Shown: piece by piece, positions 1 to 7,792 of the stretch | How positions within the stretch are numbered: position 1 is the first letter of the stretch | Layout: every line of letters starts with the position of its first letter | NCBI GenBank assembly: GCA_948579355.1 | Contig: CAPAOV010000010.1 | Span: 1-64,000, forward strand | Direction of reading: 5' to 3' | From: an uncultured Eubacterium sp. | Lineage (GTDB): Bacteria; Bacillota; Clostridia; Lachnospirales; Lachnospiraceae | Length of the DNA stretch: 64,000 bases | Notes under the pieces: model-generated | What the model saw: the letters and a program-made list of their open reading frames with translations, nothing else | Told to the model about the DNA's origin: nothing | Databases searched by the model: none | Translations under genes and position numbers: made by a program

Positions 1-153
1 GGTCAATGCTGCAAAAGTCAGGAAAAACGACATTGCAGACAGCGAGTTTTGCGAGGAAGCGGCGTAAGATTTCTGTAAACAAAAGAAATAATGTATTTTT
101 CGCTGGGAGTGGATACCGGACGAGATACCGCATAATACCCGCTTCCCTGAAAA
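1..153 (+). repeat. Right half of a dispersed palindromic repeat, copy A (cut by window edge)
   Basis: Bases 35-153 align by eye with 7651-7769, starting from a shared GCAGACAGCGAGTTTTGCG block and continuing through the AAACAAAAGAAA, TTTTTCG, GGGAGTG and GAGATAC blocks to the final CTTGAAAA-like end, with scattered substitutions and small indels. The other arm of the palindrome would lie left of base 1. Bases 11-31 (GCAAAAGTCAGG and onward) match the centre of copy B in the opposite orientation. No credible reading frame runs through it. It is probably a non-autonomous mobile or intergenic repeat. The family name is unknown to me. Confidence 0.7.
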
Positions 154-170
154 TGGTAAATGGGTAAACA

Positions 171-198
171 ATTGCCCTAAAAAGAGGGCAATTTTCTT
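171..198 (+). terminator. Rho-independent terminator for a gene left of the window
   Basis: The 8-bp stem ATTGCCCT/AGGGCAAT with loop AAAAG is followed by TTTTCTT. It lies between the repeat and the promoter of the next gene, so it must end transcription coming from outside the window or from the repeat itself. Confidence 0.75.
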
Positions 199-225
199 GA
201 AACACAGACAAATATCTGCTATACT
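197..225 (+). promoter_or_regulatory. Promoter of the carbamate-kinase-like gene
   Basis: TTGAAA (197-202) and TATACT (220-225) are separated by 17 bases, with TGC just before the -10 giving an extended -10. The -35 sits in the T-rich tail of the preceding terminator. The predicted transcript start is about 30 bases before the chosen start codon. Confidence 0.7.
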
Positions 226-262
226 GTAGACATTTCATATGGGAAAAGAGAGGGAGATTGGT

Positions 263-1189
263 ATGATTGAAAAAAGAATTGTAATAGCGCTCGGAAGAAA
301 TTCGTTTGCAGAGACGTTTCCGGAGCAAAAAAAGAATTGTAAAAAAGCGGCCGAGGCAATTGCCGACCTTGTCGAGCAGAAATACCAAATCGTAATTACT
401 CACAGCAACGGCCCTCAGGTCGGGATGATTCAAACTGCGATGACGGAATTTGCCCGTCTGGACGAACGATATACCGTAGCTCCCATGTCTCTTTGCAGCG
501 CCATGAGTCAGGGATATATCGGTTATGATTTACAAAATGCCATCCGCAGCGAATTGTTAGACCGCGGTATATTCAAGCCGGTTTCTACCGTTATCACTCA
601 GGTGCGCGTAGACCCGTTTGACAAAGCGTTTCATCACCCTACCAAAGTAATCGGACGGACAATGACACGAAAAGAAGCGGACGCCGAAGAAGAAAAAGGA
701 AATTTTGTTGTCGCCGAGGGAGACGGTTATCGCCGAATTATCGCTTCCCCACGGCCGATTGATATTTATGAAATCGACGCTGTCAAAGCACTTTTGGATG
801 CCAATCAGATTGTAATTGCTGCCGGAGGCGGCGGCATTCCGGTAATGGAACAGGGCACCAAATTAAAGGGCGCCAGCGCCATTATTGAAAAAGACTACAC
901 GGCAGCCAAACTTGCCGATATGGTTGACGCCTCCCATCTTCTCATTCTAACATCGCAGGAACGACTTGTAACCAAAGATACGCAAGAAGCCATCGGCACC
1001 ATTACCGTGAAAGAAGCCGAACAACTCATTGACAACGGACACTTCGATGAAATTACGACGCTTCCTAAAATGGATGCCGGCGTATCTTTTGTCTCTTCCG
1101 GAAAGGGAAGAACCGCCGTCATTACGAAATTAGAATGCGCTTATCAGGGCATGAAAGAACGCATGGGAACCATTATAAAAGAGGGTTGA
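263..1189 (+). CDS. Carbamate kinase family protein
   Basis: The 308-aa product has the amino-acid kinase fold of carbamate kinases, which interconvert carbamoyl phosphate + ADP and carbamate + ATP in the cytoplasm. Recognisable parts are the N-terminal KRIVIALG strand, a NGPQVG loop, YRRIIASPRPIDI, the AAGGGGIPV nucleotide loop, and IEKDYTAAKLA. ATG 263 is chosen because AGGGAG lies 6 bases upstream; an ATG eight codons earlier lacks a site. Two usually invariant glycines differ: the first loop reads LGRNS (family GGNA) and the second HSNGPQ (family HGNGPQ). It could therefore be a divergent paralogue with altered substrate or activity. It is monocistronic, with no arginine deiminase genes beside it, so I do not assign arcC. 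Confidence 0.8.
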   Translation: MIEKRIVIALGRNSFAETFPEQKKNCKKAAEAIADLVEQKYQIVITHSNGPQVGMIQTAMTEFARLDERYTVAPMSLCSAMSQGYIGYDLQNAIRSELLDRGIFKPVSTVITQVRVDPFDKAFHHPTKVIGRTMTRKEADAEEEKGNFVVAEGDGYRRIIASPRPIDIYEIDAVKALLDANQIVIAAGGGGIPVMEQGTKLKGASAIIEKDYTAAKLADMVDASHLLILTSQERLVTKDTQEAIGTITVKEAEQLIDNGHFDEITTLPKMDAGVSFVSSGKGRTAVITKLECAYQGMKERMGTIIKEG

Positions 1190-1209
1190 AAAACAACCCT
1201 CTTTTTCTT
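1178..1209 (+). terminator. Terminator of the carbamate-kinase-like gene
   Basis: The perfect 11-bp stem AAAGAGGGTTG/CAACCCTCTTT with loop AAAAA is followed by TTCTTAT. The stop codon lies inside the stem-loop. Confidence 0.9.
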
Positions 1210-1309
1210 ATACAAGCAAATAGTACAAATACTCCGAATCGTTTTCCGACAGTATTTTACCGCTCATAACCCAGTCTAGCCAGCCAAAGTCTGCTTTTGG
1301 CACAGCTCC

Positions 1310-2536
1310 CTAGCTTTTGTATTCAAAATGCTGATAATCTTTACTTTCATTCCAATCCCCTCCCCATAAAAAACCATTTCTCTTAAATATTTTATACGCC
1401 ATATCATTCTTATGCAGCATCTTGTCCGCATGCTCGCCACGGCAGAGCTTTGGATTGCGCTCCAGATATTCCGTGGCATTGGCCGGATAATATCCGTCTT
1501 CCCGCACGTAAGGATTGATTCGCGGATTGATGTCAATAGCCAGTCCTAACGCATGTTTGGATAACTGCTTACTTCCCTCAATCACACGATAGTTAAAGGC
1601 AGAAGAATTGTTTGCCTCCATCGAAAGTTCATCATTGCCCTCAAAGTCATCAACTAAACGAACGCTCTCAATCGGATACTCCCATTTATATAATTGATAA
1701 AACACACGCATTACCGGATAGGCAATACGCTGATTCACAATTAACTCTCCCTCCTGAATCTGTCCTTGGAAATCATAATGAATAATGCGCACGTAACGCA
1801 GTTCATCCAATGAAATATCCGGATTCTCCCGAAAAGAGACACCCACTATCTTCTCTTTTATAAATTCCGGCAAAACCGCGCTGTTAAATTCCTCTTTATA
1901 GACTTTATAAGTTCCCACATAACGTCTCGTCTGCAAGAGCTGATAAAGATATAACAGGGTAAAAACAAAAACAACGACCTGATAAATTCGACAGATGGAT
2001 ACAATACCCACAAAAGTCAAAAGGAAAATGAAAATGCGGGAAAATACCGTCACCCACCAGCAAAACTGCATTCTGCGGTTTGTTGATACATTTGCCATAT
2101 CATCCGAGACAGCAACCGTCATATAGATTACTTTATATTCCATCCAAATTTCAAAAACAGCGGCAAAGAAAAATAGAACGAGCGTCACAATAATGCGTGC
2201 CCCGCCGTTAATGAAAAACGGCATAACGCGCAGGAATACAGATAGGCTGCCGCTTACCAATGCCAACACAATACACTGCACAAAATTTTTATTGTGCTTT
2301 ATGAGTAAAATTGCGCCAGTCATTATAAGAATGCATCCCACAACATCCGGTAAGATATCCACCTGCAATTGACCGCCCAATATATTCTGCATTACATATT
2401 CCTGTATTTTCGGGTGTATCGCAAATCCTCCAACCGGCCCTTTGGGAGCAATATAGTCCAGATAGGCCATTCCCGGAGCAAAGAATACATCTACCCCCGT
2501 AAAGAGCAATCCGATTGTAATTAATAAAATTGCCAT
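1310..2536 (-). CDS. Membrane protein with C-terminal M15 (VanY-type) D-Ala-D-Ala carboxypeptidase domain
   Basis: The 408-aa protein is likely a cell-envelope metallopeptidase. Residues 1 to about 205 hold several hydrophobic segments. The C-terminal domain carries the M15_4 signature: SKHALGLAIDINPR (zinc ligands H328 and D335), GGDW, and a terminal HFEYKS (H403). The family cleaves D-Ala-D-Ala or related peptide bonds in peptidoglycan. ATG 2536 is preceded by AGGAGG at 7 bases; the longer frame beginning at 2557 would put this site inside the gene. The large polytopic N-terminus is unusual, because M15 enzymes commonly have only a signal peptide or one anchor. Membrane topology is inferred from hydrophobicity only. 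Confidence 0.8.
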   Translation of the reverse strand: MAILLITIGLLFTGVDVFFAPGMAYLDYIAPKGPVGGFAIHPKIQEYVMQNILGGQLQVDILPDVVGCILIMTGAILLIKHNKNFVQCIVLALVSGSLSVFLRVMPFFINGGARIIVTLVLFFFAAVFEIWMEYKVIYMTVAVSDDMANVSTNRRMQFCWWVTVFSRIFIFLLTFVGIVSICRIYQVVVFVFTLLYLYQLLQTRRYVGTYKVYKEEFNSAVLPEFIKEKIVGVSFRENPDISLDELRYVRIIHYDFQGQIQEGELIVNQRIAYPVMRVFYQLYKWEYPIESVRLVDDFEGNDELSMEANNSSAFNYRVIEGSKQLSKHALGLAIDINPRINPYVREDGYYPANATEYLERNPKLCRGEHADKMLHKNDMAYKIFKRNGFLWGGDWNESKDYQHFEYKS

Positions 2537-2560
2537 TCTTTTCCCTCCTGTATCCATATG

Positions 2561-2734
2561 CTAATTTTGTTTTCTTACAATTTTGTATTCGTCATCTGTC
2601 TGATAGTATGGACACGAATCATACGATGAACTCATAAATCTCGCCATTTCATCTTCGTCCAAATTTACTTCGCATTCTGCATAGCCATCTTCATCATATA
2701 CATAAAAAGCACAAAACTCACAGTTGGTTATCAT
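2561..2734 (-). CDS. Small cysteine protein, DUF6472-like
   Basis: The 57-aa acidic protein begins MITNCEFCAFYVYDEDG and has four cysteines (C5, C8, C21, C41) spaced as a possible metal-binding knuckle (CxxC, C, C). GGGAGG lies 5 bases before the ATG. I recall the family as DUF6472, a small Lachnospiraceae family without known function. It lies 24 bases upstream of the M15 peptidase gene on the same strand and is probably co-transcribed with it. Confidence 0.75.
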   Translation of the reverse strand: MITNCEFCAFYVYDEDGYAECEVNLDEDEMARFMSSSYDSCPYYQTDDEYKIVRKQN

Positions 2735-2775
2735 ACATACCTCCCATTAGAGTTCGCCCATATCGGGCCAACGAA

Positions 2776-2820
2776 AGAAAAATGACAGGGAGGGCAGCTG
2801 CCCTCTTTGTCATTTTTCTA
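2776..2820 (-). terminator. Bidirectional-looking terminator
   Basis: The long hairpin has an outer arm AAAAATGACA/TGTCATTTTT and an inner arm GAGGGCAG/CTGCCCTC, with T-rich flanks on both strands. On the minus strand it ends the gene at 2839-4446. Confidence 0.85.
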
Positions 2821-2838
2821 TCAATATTACGTTACCAA

Positions 2839-4446
2839 TCAGGATACGGAATCAAGCACGTCGTCTGACGCCTCGCCATAATCTTCCTCTCCACCGATAC
2901 CGTCTCCGGTTTCGGAATCCGCGTCCTCTCTTGTTCCCATATCCGGAGTCTCCTGCGCACCAAAATCACCTAACGCCGAATCACCGTTCCCCGCACCGGG
3001 ATTCATTAACTCATTCAAATTGATGCCCCATTTTGACATTATATCAAGCGCTGATAACATTAATTCCTGACTATATTTCTCAGAAAATGTCTGCAGCAAC
3101 TGCTGATTAATTGGAATCTCTTCTCCTTTTGGCGCCGTTATCTCACCATCCAATACCCCCTGCGTGAGTTCAGCCGAACAGGTAAATTCCTGACTTCCGG
3201 CAAGAGAATTTGTCTTCGTTTTCATCTCATCCAACTGATAAGTAACACATTTTCCCTTTTCAAGGTTTTTTATGCTTCCTTTTGCCGATACTTCGGCTTC
3301 TGTTTCCAGACTCTTGGTGTTTCCTTTTAGCGTCACCGCTTTCGTTGACTTGTCAAGAGCTATCGTCGACTGACAATCCATCAACACCTCGCCGTCCGAA
3401 TCTGTTACTTTATAAGAAATACTATCTTCGCAGCGGTCGTCTTCCGTACTGTTTCGTTTCATTTCAAGTTTTCCGAGATTCTGCCCGCTATCTTTCACTA
3501 CCATGGCAACACTCATGGAAGACTGGTTTTTATTTTCCGCAAACGTCATATCAAAAGCTATCTCCGTTCCAGAATCGCCTTTGATATCGGCCTTTAAGCC
3601 CGTGAGTTTCCCGCGTTCTCCATATACGTCAAACGTAAAGTCCGCCGTGCTTTTTGTTAATTCGGGAACAACCTGTTTCAGAGCCGAGGCAATGCTGCCT
3701 TTCTCTACTCCCAAAGCGCTTTCCAGCGCCTCCACACCGGCTTTCTGTTCCTCCACATAATTAAGCAGACTGTTAATTACGTCGTTCGTGACATTCTTTG
3801 GAATTGTCAGGCGATATCCATTATCCACTTTTTCACAAACCGTGCCATCGTAAACCTCTTCGCCCTGCTCTTCCAGATGTTCACTAAAACTATCTTTGAG
3901 CTCAGAAACCTGTTTGAGAGCATCCTGCACTTTCTGTATCTGACCTTGCCCAGAATCTTTGTCCGCCGTCAAAGTAAATACCTTATCTTTCAAGAGCTCC
4001 GGTACGGCAACCGCCAGCTTTTTATCCGGCAGGGAAGCGTATGCCTGCAAATTAATATTGCTGCCGTTAGCTCCGGCTCCAAAATTGAAACGCCCCTTTT
4101 GATTTTCCATATCGAACTGCAGACCTAAATCAATTTCCATTTTGGCAATGGCAGACATAATCCCGTTATTCGTTTCCGGTAATCCGCTTATCTGCAAATT
4201 GGAATATTTCACATCAAGATTCATTCCATGTTCTAACATTCCTTTTGTCATTTCCGTGCTGCCAATATACTCTCCGGATGAAGTATACATCATTTTCTCA
4301 GGCGCCTGCTTCAATAAATCAAAAGCTTTCGCCTTATCGGATGAAAATACACCAAACGCAAACATAACTCCTGCTGATGTACCAATTAGAACTACAGCGA
4401 TTGCAACGATAAGCACAATCACTTTCACATTTTTCTTTTTTTCCAT
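2839..4446 (-). CDS. Membrane-anchored extracellular protein of unknown function
   Basis: The 535-aa protein has one N-terminal membrane segment (residues about 8-33, after KKK), then a long exported region rich in K, S, T, E and D, and an acidic G/D/E-rich tail (last 50 residues or so). The repeated pattern of beta-type strands over about 60-440 resembles lipoprotein-like DUF families of Lachnospiraceae (possibly DUF6583; I am not certain). There is no lipobox cysteine. GGAGG lies 5 bases before the ATG. It has its own promoter and terminator, so it is a single-gene unit. No enzyme motif is visible. Confidence 0.7.
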   Translation of the reverse strand: MEKKKNVKVIVLIVAIAVVLIGTSAGVMFAFGVFSSDKAKAFDLLKQAPEKMMYTSSGEYIGSTEMTKGMLEHGMNLDVKYSNLQISGLPETNNGIMSAIAKMEIDLGLQFDMENQKGRFNFGAGANGSNINLQAYASLPDKKLAVAVPELLKDKVFTLTADKDSGQGQIQKVQDALKQVSELKDSFSEHLEEQGEEVYDGTVCEKVDNGYRLTIPKNVTNDVINSLLNYVEEQKAGVEALESALGVEKGSIASALKQVVPELTKSTADFTFDVYGERGKLTGLKADIKGDSGTEIAFDMTFAENKNQSSMSVAMVVKDSGQNLGKLEMKRNSTEDDRCEDSISYKVTDSDGEVLMDCQSTIALDKSTKAVTLKGNTKSLETEAEVSAKGSIKNLEKGKCVTYQLDEMKTKTNSLAGSQEFTCSAELTQGVLDGEITAPKGEEIPINQQLLQTFSEKYSQELMLSALDIMSKWGINLNELMNPGAGNGDSALGDFGAQETPDMGTREDADSETGDGIGGEEDYGEASDDVLDSVS

Positions 4447-4509
4447 CTTGTCCTCCGTTTCCTTTCATCACAAAGATTCTTTTTATACAATTAATATGCA
4501 TATAAAATC

Positions 4510-4538
4510 ATAATATCATATCATTTCAGATTTGTAAA
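4510..4538 (-). promoter_or_regulatory. Promoter of the anchored secreted protein gene
   Basis: On the minus strand TTTACA (4538-4533) and TATTAT (4515-4510) are 17 bases apart, about 65 bases before the start codon at 4446. Confidence 0.6.
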
Positions 4539-4567
4539 AACTTTTTTCCATGCCTTATCATGCGAAG

Positions 4568-5131
4568 CTATTCTTTACTATGCTCACTTTTTCCTGATTT
4601 CCTCTTTTCCCAAAGTTGATATCCTCTCTTTGTCACAAAGTAAGCTGACACACCAAGAAGAATACCAATCAGCAAACCTGCCAGTATATCGGTCGGGTAG
4701 TGTACATAAAAATATAGTCTGGTCGAAGCCATAACGGCGGCGCCGGCAAGCGCCACCACTCCTGTCCGGCGTTTCCACATCCATATACTCATTGCTGCCG
4801 CAAACGAAGACATTGCGTGTCCGGAAGGAAATGAAAAATCGGTCGGATTGGCAATCAGTAACAGAATATCCGGATTTTGCCAGCACGGGCGCATTCTTGC
4901 CACCAGAGGTTTCAGCGTCAGATTTCCAATAAGAAGAGAAAATAGCAACGCCACAATCACGGTCACTCCTATCATTCTCGTCTTCTTTTTCAGCAGCAGA
5001 AGAAGAGCAATCAAAATCCAGATGATTCCTCCCTCTCCCAATATTGTAATCCACCGGAAAATAGTTGTCAGTATGTCGTTTTGTATCGACAGAAACCATT
5101 CCAGAATTATATTATCAAACCAAGCAATCAA
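4568..5131 (-). CDS. PAP2-family membrane phosphatase
   Basis: The 187-aa integral membrane protein has the three-part acid phosphatase signature: KPLVARMRP (K74, R81, P82), FPSGHAMSS (catalytic H105) and TRLYFYVHYPTD (R138, H144, D148). PAP2 enzymes dephosphorylate lipid phosphates such as undecaprenyl pyrophosphate or phosphatidic acid at the membrane. The start is a TTG at 5131 with GGAG seven bases upstream; the site overlaps the stop codon of the preceding gene, which indicates translational coupling. It is the last gene of the cysK operon. The exact lipid substrate cannot be read from the sequence. Confidence 0.88.
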   Translation of the reverse strand: MIAWFDNIILEWFLSIQNDILTTIFRWITILGEGGIIWILIALLLLLKKKTRMIGVTVIVALLFSLLIGNLTLKPLVARMRPCWQNPDILLLIANPTDFSFPSGHAMSSFAAAMSIWMWKRRTGVVALAGAAVMASTRLYFYVHYPTDILAGLLIGILLGVSAYFVTKRGYQLWEKRKSGKSEHSKE

Positions 5132-5143
5132 AAAACTACTCCT

Positions 5144-6415
5144 CTATTTCACCGTAACAATACATTTCTTTTTTAAAGAACCATAGTAAGCATATATCTT
5201 AACTTTACCTTTCCGCTTTGCCTTTACTACACCTCTCTTGCTGACTGTGGCAATCTTTTTATTTGAAGAACGCCACTTCACCTTTCCCTGTATCCGCGAC
5301 GGCGTTGCTTTTACCCGAAGTTTATATTTTTTCCCCGCCCGCAAGGTCTTTTTCTTTTTGTTCAGTGTCAGCTTACCGATTTTTTGTAAATAGCGCCGGA
5401 TTTCCTTAGCAGCGCCGGAACGATATAAATCCGAATAGGAAAATAATACATATCCCTCGGTGTTGCCTGCGCGTATTTTGTCAATTTGTTTTGCAAGATT
5501 ATTCGAAGACTTCTTCCAGCCCAAATCATCGCTTAACGAATATCCGGCCTTATACAGAGCCAGACCGATATACATAGGCACATCTTTCGCATTAATCGCA
5601 CGCCATGCCGCAAGACGTTCCGTAAAGAGCTTTGTTTTCTTTCCTGATAAAATATATTTGTCTGACCAGTATATCTGCGGAATGATATAGTCTACATAAC
5701 CGCTTTTTGATAACCATGTTTTGACATCGGCGCCGATTTTCTCACAGTAACTGATGTCTCCGGCCGGACTGATACCAAATTTTAATTTTGAACTTTTTGC
5801 CTTAACGGTCTGATACACTTTTTTTACCATGGCGTTTACATTTTTCTTTCGCTCCGCTTTGGAAACTTTATTGTATTTCTTTTCATTTGTCGGATAGAAG
5901 TAATCGTCAAAATGAATGCCGTCTACCGGATAACGGGTAATAATCTCCTGCACCTGCCGCACAATCCTGTCGGTCGTGGAAGCCGCTGCAGGGTTTAATA
6001 CTTTCTTTTGTGAAATCCGATACGGATTCAACCATGCGTGAAATTTCAGTCCATATTTATGTGCAGAAGAAACAAGTATTTTCAAGGGGTCATAACGAAG
6101 CGCCTTTCCGGATTTTGTTATATATCCCGACCACTTTACTATGGAAGAGGGATAAATGGCGTCGTCATGTGAACGGACATGAAAATAGACAGTATTACAG
6201 CCGCTCGCCTTAATATTGGCAAATATGCGGTTGGCATTGGCACGAAATTGACTTTCCGTCTTATTCTTTAAACCCAGTTTTTCAAACTCAAAACAGGATA
6301 CCCACACGCCTCTTGTAGATAAACTTCCCGCCTGTACTTCCTCGCCCTGACACCATGCACAGGCAATGGCTGTCATAACAACTGCTATCAATAAAACAAG
6401 TCTTCTGTTACGCAT
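5144..6415 (-). CDS. Secreted glycosyl-hydrolase-like (GHL10) protein with Ig-like tail
   Basis: The 423-aa protein has an N-terminal signal segment (MRNRRLVLLIAVVMTAIACA) followed by a TIM-barrel domain of the GHL10/DUF187 type. That domain starts at STRGVWVSCFE and contains the NTVYFHVRSHDDAIYPS, FHAWLNPYRIS and VDGIHFDDYFYP blocks typical of this group, which is proposed to act on cell-wall or surface glycans. The last 80 residues form a very basic Big_2-type domain (SSNKKIATVS...GVVKAKRKGKVKI). ATG 6415 has GGAG nine bases upstream; a longer frame to 6562 would overlap cysK by 130 bases and carries no signal peptide. It lies 17 bases after cysK. Confidence 0.8.
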   Translation of the reverse strand: MRNRRLVLLIAVVMTAIACAWCQGEEVQAGSLSTRGVWVSCFEFEKLGLKNKTESQFRANANRIFANIKASGCNTVYFHVRSHDDAIYPSSIVKWSGYITKSGKALRYDPLKILVSSAHKYGLKFHAWLNPYRISQKKVLNPAAASTTDRIVRQVQEIITRYPVDGIHFDDYFYPTNEKKYNKVSKAERKKNVNAMVKKVYQTVKAKSSKLKFGISPAGDISYCEKIGADVKTWLSKSGYVDYIIPQIYWSDKYILSGKKTKLFTERLAAWRAINAKDVPMYIGLALYKAGYSLSDDLGWKKSSNNLAKQIDKIRAGNTEGYVLFSYSDLYRSGAAKEIRRYLQKIGKLTLNKKKKTLRAGKKYKLRVKATPSRIQGKVKWRSSNKKIATVSKRGVVKAKRKGKVKIYAYYGSLKKKCIVTVK

Positions 6416-6432
6416 CTTATTACACTCCTTTT

Positions 6433-7335
6433 CTATAATAAACCAGTGCTGAAATAACGCTCCATGCGGTCGGCTAAAACAGTCGCAATGCGAACATCCC
6501 TCCCATATTTTTTCGTTATTTCTTTTGCACTCCAGACATTGGCGCCGGAAGAAGTTCCGCAAAGCAACCCCTGTACCCTTGCCAGCTCTCTTGTCGTCGC
6601 AATCGCGTCCTCGTCTGTCACTTCAATAATATCATCAATTAAATCCGTATCGAGAACCGCAGGAATAAAACCATCTCCGATTCCCTGAATGCTGTGCAGA
6701 CCCGGCTCATGCCCCAACAACGCAGAAACATTCTTCGGCTCAACTGCCACAATTTTAATCTGAGGATTTTTTTCTTTTAAATACTTGCCGATTCCCTGTA
6801 AAGTACCTCCGCTTCCAAGCCCCGATACAAAGACATCAATCTTTCCCTCCATCTGTTCATACAGCTCCACCGCTGTCGTGCGATAATGGATGTCCGGATT
6901 GTTCGGATTTTCAAACTGCTGCGGCAAAAAGCAATTGCCAATCTCCTTTACCAGTTCCTCCGCCTTTGCCACAGAGCCGCCGATACTAAGCTCCGGCGGT
7001 GTGAGAACCAGCTCGGCACCTAACGATTGAATAATCTTTTTGCGCTCGTCGCTCATGTTCTCCGGCATAACGATAATGACACGATACCCTTTCCGTACGC
7101 CGACAAACGCCAGTCCAATTCCGGTATTGCCGGAAGTCGGCTCCACAATCGTCATACCAGATTTCAACACTCCCTGTTCTTCCGCTTTCTCCAACATGTT
7201 TTTGGCCACGCGGTCTTTAATGCTTCCCCCCGGATTCAAAAATTCCGCCTTGGCATAAATATTCATCCCCGTCGTTCCTTTTAAACTGACAAGCGGAGTA
7301 TTTCCAATCAAATCAATTACATTTTCATATATCAT
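6433..7335 (-). CDS. cysK: Cysteine synthase (O-acetylserine sulfhydrylase)
   Basis: The 300-aa PLP enzyme makes cysteine from O-acetylserine and sulfide in the cytoplasm. It shows IGNTPLV near the start, the PLP lysine K40 in NPGGSIKDR, the substrate loop TSGNTG, the phosphate-binding GLGSGGT loop, and the C-terminal CGTSSGAN motif. Its length is near the usual 300-310. It is the first gene of an operon with the secreted glycosidase-like and PAP2 genes, although their functions have no obvious link to sulfur. No T-box or SAM riboswitch is apparent upstream. Confidence 0.93.
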   Translation of the reverse strand: MIYENVIDLIGNTPLVSLKGTTGMNIYAKAEFLNPGGSIKDRVAKNMLEKAEEQGVLKSGMTIVEPTSGNTGIGLAFVGVRKGYRVIIVMPENMSDERKKIIQSLGAELVLTPPELSIGGSVAKAEELVKEIGNCFLPQQFENPNNPDIHYRTTAVELYEQMEGKIDVFVSGLGSGGTLQGIGKYLKEKNPQIKIVAVEPKNVSALLGHEPGLHSIQGIGDGFIPAVLDTDLIDDIIEVTDEDAIATTRELARVQGLLCGTSSGANVWSAKEITKKYGRDVRIATVLADRMERYFSTGLL

Positions 7336-7512
7336 CGCTCTTGTTCCTCGCCTTTACTTAATTTCTACTTATGATTACGCAGTCAATAATATGACGCGAA
7401 TTGCTTCGTTATTTCATAACTCCCACAATTCTTCAAACAGTTTACACTGTTTTTCCATAAATGTAAAGCGTCAGGCCCACGGTGTCAGGAAAATATGCTT
7501 CATCATTTGCGG
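7336..7512. other. Intergenic stretch between cysK and the palindromic repeat
   Basis: AT-rich and without a convincing gene. AGTCAA at 7381-7386 reads TTGACT on the minus strand and could be a -35 for cysK, but no good -10 follows at 16-18 bases. A small hairpin AAACAG/CTGTTT followed by T's lies near 7435-7455 on the plus strand. Confidence 0.4.
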
Positions 7513-7765
7513 CAAGGCGGTGGGGATTATGCCGTATCGAATCCTTGTGTCACTCCCCGAAAAATTATTGTTTCTTTTGTTTACAGAACGCCGCCCGAGC
7601 AATTGTCTGAGATGTCTGCTGTCGTTTTTCTGACTTTTGGCATCACGTTTGCAGACAGCGAGTTTTGCGAGGAGCGGCGAAAGCTTCTGTAAAACAAAAG
7701 AAACAATATATTTTTCGTTGGGAGTGTTACACCGGATGAGATACTGCATAATCCCCGCCGCCTTG
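7513..7765. repeat. Complete palindromic repeat element, copy B
   Basis: Two arms, 7513-7594 and 7674-7765, are inverted copies of each other: CAAGGCGG(T/C)GGGGATTATG on the left mirrors the right end, and TTGTTTCTTTTG mirrors CAAAAGAAACAA. The roughly 80-base centre (7595-7673) contains the GCAGACAGCGAGTTTTGCG block shared with copy A. Short open frames cross it on both strands but have no ribosome binding sites and look like read-through noise. It lies just 3' of the ABC operon and may also act as its terminator. Confidence 0.8.
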
Positions 7766-7792
7766 AAAACCGCAAAATTTTGAGCAAGCATT

